Shown one piece after another: positions 6,088 through 7,187 of a stretch of 7,187 nt of DNA. Positions within the stretch are counted from its first letter, which is position 1. Each line of letters starts with the position of its first letter. Under the pieces are notes generated by a model. It ran no database searches, had not been told where the DNA came from, and saw nothing but the letters and a program-made list of their open reading frames with translations. Source of the DNA: an uncultured Lachnospiraceae bacterium (GTDB lineage Bacteria; Bacillota; Clostridia; Lachnospirales; Lachnospiraceae). The translations under genes and the position numbers were made by a program. The stretch lies in NCBI GenBank assembly GCA_910586005.1, contig CAJUHG010000098.1, positions 1 through 7,187 of the forward strand, in the 5' to 3' direction.

Positions 6088-6201
6088 GTGAAGGTAAGAT
6101 CATCCGTGAAACCTATTTGCGAGAAGTGCAAAATTATTAAAAGAAAAGGAAGTATCAGAGTAATCTGTGAAAATCCGAAACACAAACAAAGACAAGGTTA
6201 A
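6088..6201 (+). CDS. rpmJ: 50S ribosomal protein bL36 (L36), zinc-binding form
   Basis: bL36 is the smallest large-subunit protein. The GTG at 6088 starts a 37-residue product, MKVRSSVKPICEKCKIIKRK and so on to KHKQRQG, the normal length. It keeps the zinc ligands C11, C14, C27 and H32, so it is the zinc-dependent type. The strong Shine-Dalgarno AAAGGAGG (6073-6080) is 7 nt before the GTG. A small hairpin TGCCT-GAAAG-AGGCA (6053-6067) lies just before that site. It is the first gene after the promoter at 5956-5984, and is separated from rpsM by an unusually long, structured spacer. Confidence 0.97.
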   Translation: MKVRSSVKPICEKCKIIKRKGSIRVICENPKHKQRQG

Positions 6202-6209
6202 TTAGAAAA

Positions 6210-6246
6210 CACTGATAACACACAATTACTTGTGTGAGATATCGTG
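6210..6246 (+). other. Hairpin A, just after rpmJ
   Basis: CACACAA (6219-6225) pairs with TTGTGTG (6230-6236) around UUAC. The stem continues as GATA (6214-6217) with TATC (6240-6243) and CAC (6210-6212) with GTG (6244-6246), giving 14 pairs with one bulge and a 1x3 internal loop. No T-run follows, so it is not a terminator. It begins nine bases after the rpmJ stop codon. Confidence 0.55.
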
Positions 6247-6253
6247 TATGAAT

Positions 6254-6303
6254 GTTCTATAGGACTAGTGAAATTAAGTATTTTTAGGACTAGCAAATAG
6301 AAC
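6254..6303 (+). other. Hairpin B with duplicated AGGACTAG
   Basis: GTTCTAT (6254-6260) is the exact complement of ATAGAAC (6297-6303). Inside, CTAGT (6265-6269) pairs with ACTAG (6289-6293), leaving the internal loop AGGA/CAA. AAAT (6271-6274) can pair with ATTT (6280-6283) at the tip. Its 3' arm can instead join a competing hairpin AACTT-ATGT-AAGTT (6301-6314), so the two folds are mutually exclusive at 6301-6303. Confidence 0.5.
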
Positions 6304-6330
6304 TTATGTAAGTTATTTATGTGCGGCTGT

Positions 6331-6360
6331 AGTGAGACACTAGGATAAGTTGTTCTCACT
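6331..6360 (+). other. Hairpin C, perfect 7-bp stem
   Basis: AGTGAGA (6331-6337) pairs exactly with TCTCACT (6354-6360); T6330-A6361 and G6329-T6362 can extend it. The stem encloses CAC-TAGGATAA-GTTGT, which can form a few more pairs. The loop holds AGGATAAG, a relative of the AGGACTAG repeat in hairpin B. Confidence 0.5.
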
Positions 6361-6377
6361 ATTCATAATATCAGCGT

Positions 6378-6400
6378 GTACGGCTGTTTCCGACTTTTTT
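6378..6400 (+). terminator. Weak terminator-like element inside the rpsM leader
   Basis: GTACGG (6378-6383) can pair with CCGAC (6390-6394), bulging one A, around the loop CTGTTT. TTTTTT (6395-6400) follows at once. The stem is only five pairs, so it would be weak alone. It may be part of an attenuator, because neighbouring sequences can form alternatives. Confidence 0.3.
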
Positions 6401-6514
6401 GATACCGAGGAAATTTGGAAAAATGTACAAAATAGAATAATTTTGAAAGAACAAGGATATACACTCATTTCAGGACGAGCAACCGTAGCTGTATATGTTT
6501 GTTTTTCGTGTGTA

Positions 6515-6540
6515 AGACATATTTTGTTGCAGATATGTCT
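6515..6540 (+). other. Hairpin D, perfect 8-bp stem
   Basis: AGACATAT (6515-6522) and ATATGTCT (6533-6540) are exact reverse complements around a 10-nt loop (TTTGTTGCAG). The sequence after it is GTAAATTGAC, so it is not a terminator. It ends ten bases before the palindrome at 6551-6564. Confidence 0.5.
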
Positions 6541-6550
6541 GTAAATTGAC

Positions 6551-6574
6551 GCGAACGTGTTCGCTTTATTAATT
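6551..6574 (+). terminator. Terminator-like palindrome before rpsM
   Basis: GCGAA (6551-6555) pairs with TTCGC (6560-6564) around CGTG, followed by TTTATTAATT (6565-6574). The stem is short and the T-run interrupted, so termination would be partial at best. As DNA the same bases form the perfect palindrome GCGAAC-GT-GTTCGC, and TTGACG (6546-6551) abuts it like a -35 element. An operator or an attenuator are both possible. Confidence 0.35.
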
Positions 6575-6618
6575 AAAATTGAATGAAATTAGAAAATTTA
6601 TGGAGGTGTACCACACAC

Positions 6619-6987
6619 ATGGCTCGTATTGCAGGTGTAGATTTACCAAGAGAAAAACGTGTTGAAATAGGATTGACTTATATTTATGGTATTGGCAGAG
6701 TAAGTTCTAACCGTATTTTAGAAGAAGCAAAAGTGAATCCTGATACTCGTGTTAGAGATTTAACAGACGAGGAAGTAAAAAGAATTAGTGAAGTAATTGA
6801 TCAGACACAGACAGTAGAAGGTGATTTAAGAAGAGAAATTGCCTTGAATATTAAGAGATTACAGGAAATTGGATGTTATCGTGGTATTCGTCATAGAAAG
6901 GGACTTCCTGTTCGTGGTCAGAAGACAAAGACGAATGCAAGAACTAGAAAAGGTCCAAAGAGAACTGTTGCTAATAAGAAAAAGTAA
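6619..6987 (+). CDS. rpsM: 30S ribosomal protein uS13 (S13)
   Basis: uS13 sits in the head of the small subunit and contacts tRNAs and the large subunit. The 122-residue product starts MARIAGVDLPREKRVEIGLT. It has the helix-hairpin-helix-like GIGRVSSNRILEEA (24-37), the helical DLTDEEVKRISEVI (47-60), and the basic C-terminal tail with GCYRGIRHRKGLPVRGQKTK (85-104). An upstream in-frame ATG at 6583 would add 12 residues, but the family N-terminus MARIAG and the Shine-Dalgarno GGAGGTG (6602-6608, 10 nt spacing) fix the start at 6619. A small hairpin GTGT-ACC-ACAC (6606-6616) lies between ribosome-binding site and start. It is the first gene of the alpha-operon group, with rpsK next. Confidence 0.97.
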   Translation: MARIAGVDLPREKRVEIGLTYIYGIGRVSSNRILEEAKVNPDTRVRDLTDEEVKRISEVIDQTQTVEGDLRREIALNIKRLQEIGCYRGIRHRKGLPVRGQKTKTNARTRKGPKRTVANKKK

Positions 6988-6995
6988 GTTAAATG

Positions 6996-7033
6996 GAATG
7001 TAATAAAATTTTCTTATGAAACCTTATTAATTC
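6996..7033 (+). other. First hairpin in the rpsM-rpsK spacer
   Basis: GAAT (6996-6999) plus TAATAA (7001-7006) pairs with TTATTA plus ATTC (7024-7033), ten pairs with one bulged G. Inside the loop TTTC-TTAT-GAAA (7010-7021) forms a small stem. It begins nine bases after the rpsM stop codon. No T-run follows. Confidence 0.45.
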
Positions 7034-7056
7034 AATGGGCGAAATTATTATGTAGG

Positions 7057-7094
7057 AAGTCAAATATGTGAGAATAGAGATAGCTATTTGGCTT
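7057..7094 (+). other. Second hairpin in the rpsM-rpsK spacer
   Basis: AAGTCAAATA (7057-7066) pairs with TATTTGGCTT (7085-7094), ten pairs with one G-U. An alternative inner stem, AATAG (7073-7077) with CTATT (7084-7088), competes with it. No T-run follows, so the operon should continue into rpsK. Confidence 0.5.
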
Positions 7095-7154
7095 ATGATT
7101 TGCAAAATAGAGGTAACAAGATAATATAGAAAAAGAAAGTAGGTTAGTTTAGAT

Positions 7155-7187
7155 ATGGCGAAAAACACTGCAAAAAAAGTGACAAAA
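7155..7187 (+). CDS. rpsK: 30S ribosomal protein uS11 (S11), N-terminal fragment
   Basis: The ATG at 7155 opens MAKNTAKKVTK, which runs off the right edge. The basic start and the position after rpsM match uS11, a platform protein of the small subunit. The upstream ribosome-binding site is weak: the nearest purine stretch is AAAGTAGG at 7136-7143, 11 nt before the start. The call rests mostly on gene order and 11 residues. Confidence 0.85.
   Translation, partial: MAKNTAKKVTK

Larger units (their letters stand above)
6202..6618 (+). promoter_or_regulatory. 417-nt structured spacer between rpmJ and rpsM, candidate cis-regulatory RNA
   Basis: No convincing gene lies here. The stretch holds at least five perfect or near-perfect hairpins (6210-6246, 6254-6303, 6331-6360, 6428-6445, 6515-6540), two terminator-like elements (6378-6400, 6551-6574), a repeated CGGCTGT, and a repeated AGGACTAG. 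No strong internal promoter was found; the nearest are TTGGAA with AATAAT at 15 nt (6415-6441), and TTGACG (6546-6551) with a poor -10. It is therefore probably transcribed from the promoter before rpmJ. Alpha-operon leaders bound by uS4 are known in other bacteria, so a ribosomal-protein-sensing leader for rpsM-rpsK is a reasonable inference. I cannot match it to a known RNA family by eye. Confidence 0.5.

Noticed and set aside
6551..6564. LexA (SOS) box
   Set aside because: The B. subtilis-type box needs GAAC-N4-GTTC; here the half sites are only 2 nt apart (GAAC-GT-GTTC).
6583..6618. Longer rpsM start at ATG 6583 adding 12 residues
   Set aside because: The family N-terminus is MARIAG, and the GGAGGTG ribosome-binding site lies downstream of 6583, serving the ATG at 6619.
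1..7187. CRISPR array, tRNA, rRNA, insertion sequence or phage attachment site
   Set aside because: No regularly spaced repeats, cloverleaf-like or rRNA-like stretches, transposase or integrase reading frames were seen on either strand.

Overview
The window is an AT-rich stretch of a low-GC Gram-positive chromosome covering the spc-to-alpha ribosomal protein region. In order it carries the 3' end of rplR, then rpsE, rpmD, rplO, secY, adk, map, a small KOW-domain gene, infA, a sigma-70-family gene, rpmJ, rpsM and the first codons of rpsK. Strong Shine-Dalgarno sequences, the four-cysteine adenylate kinase lid, the KOW gene between map and infA, and the style of the uL15 and uS11 N-termini point to Clostridia, most likely a Lachnospiraceae-like organism. 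That placement is inference from sequence style, not from a search. All genes lie on the plus strand.

Bases 1-2748 are the tightly packed end of the spc operon. Spacers are 17-23 nt, and rplO and secY overlap by one base. A 275-nt gap with two long hairpins follows. Bases 3024-5049 hold adk, map, the KOW gene and infA: adk and map are 3 nt apart, and map overlaps the KOW gene by 10 nt. A strong intrinsic terminator (5067-5110) closes this unit after infA.

Bases 5111-5957 depart from the usual infA-rpmJ-rpsM order. A gene for an ECF-like sigma factor with a TTG start (5244-5798) sits alone between the infA terminator and a new promoter, with no recognisable anti-sigma gene beside it. A clear extended -10 promoter (5956-5984) then starts the rpmJ-rpsM-rpsK unit.

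The rpmJ-rpsM gap is 417 nt and carries several perfect hairpins, repeated short motifs and two terminator-like elements. The rpsM-rpsK gap is 167 nt and carries two more hairpins. These structured spacers and the lone sigma gene are the most unusual parts of the window. A plausible but unproven reading is that the alpha-operon part has its own RNA-level control, separated transcriptionally from the spc part.

Functionally the window joins ribosome assembly (uL18, uS5, uL30, uL15, bL36, uS13, uS11), translation initiation (IF-1), N-terminal methionine removal (MetAP), protein export (SecY), adenine nucleotide balance (Adk) and one regulator of transcription.
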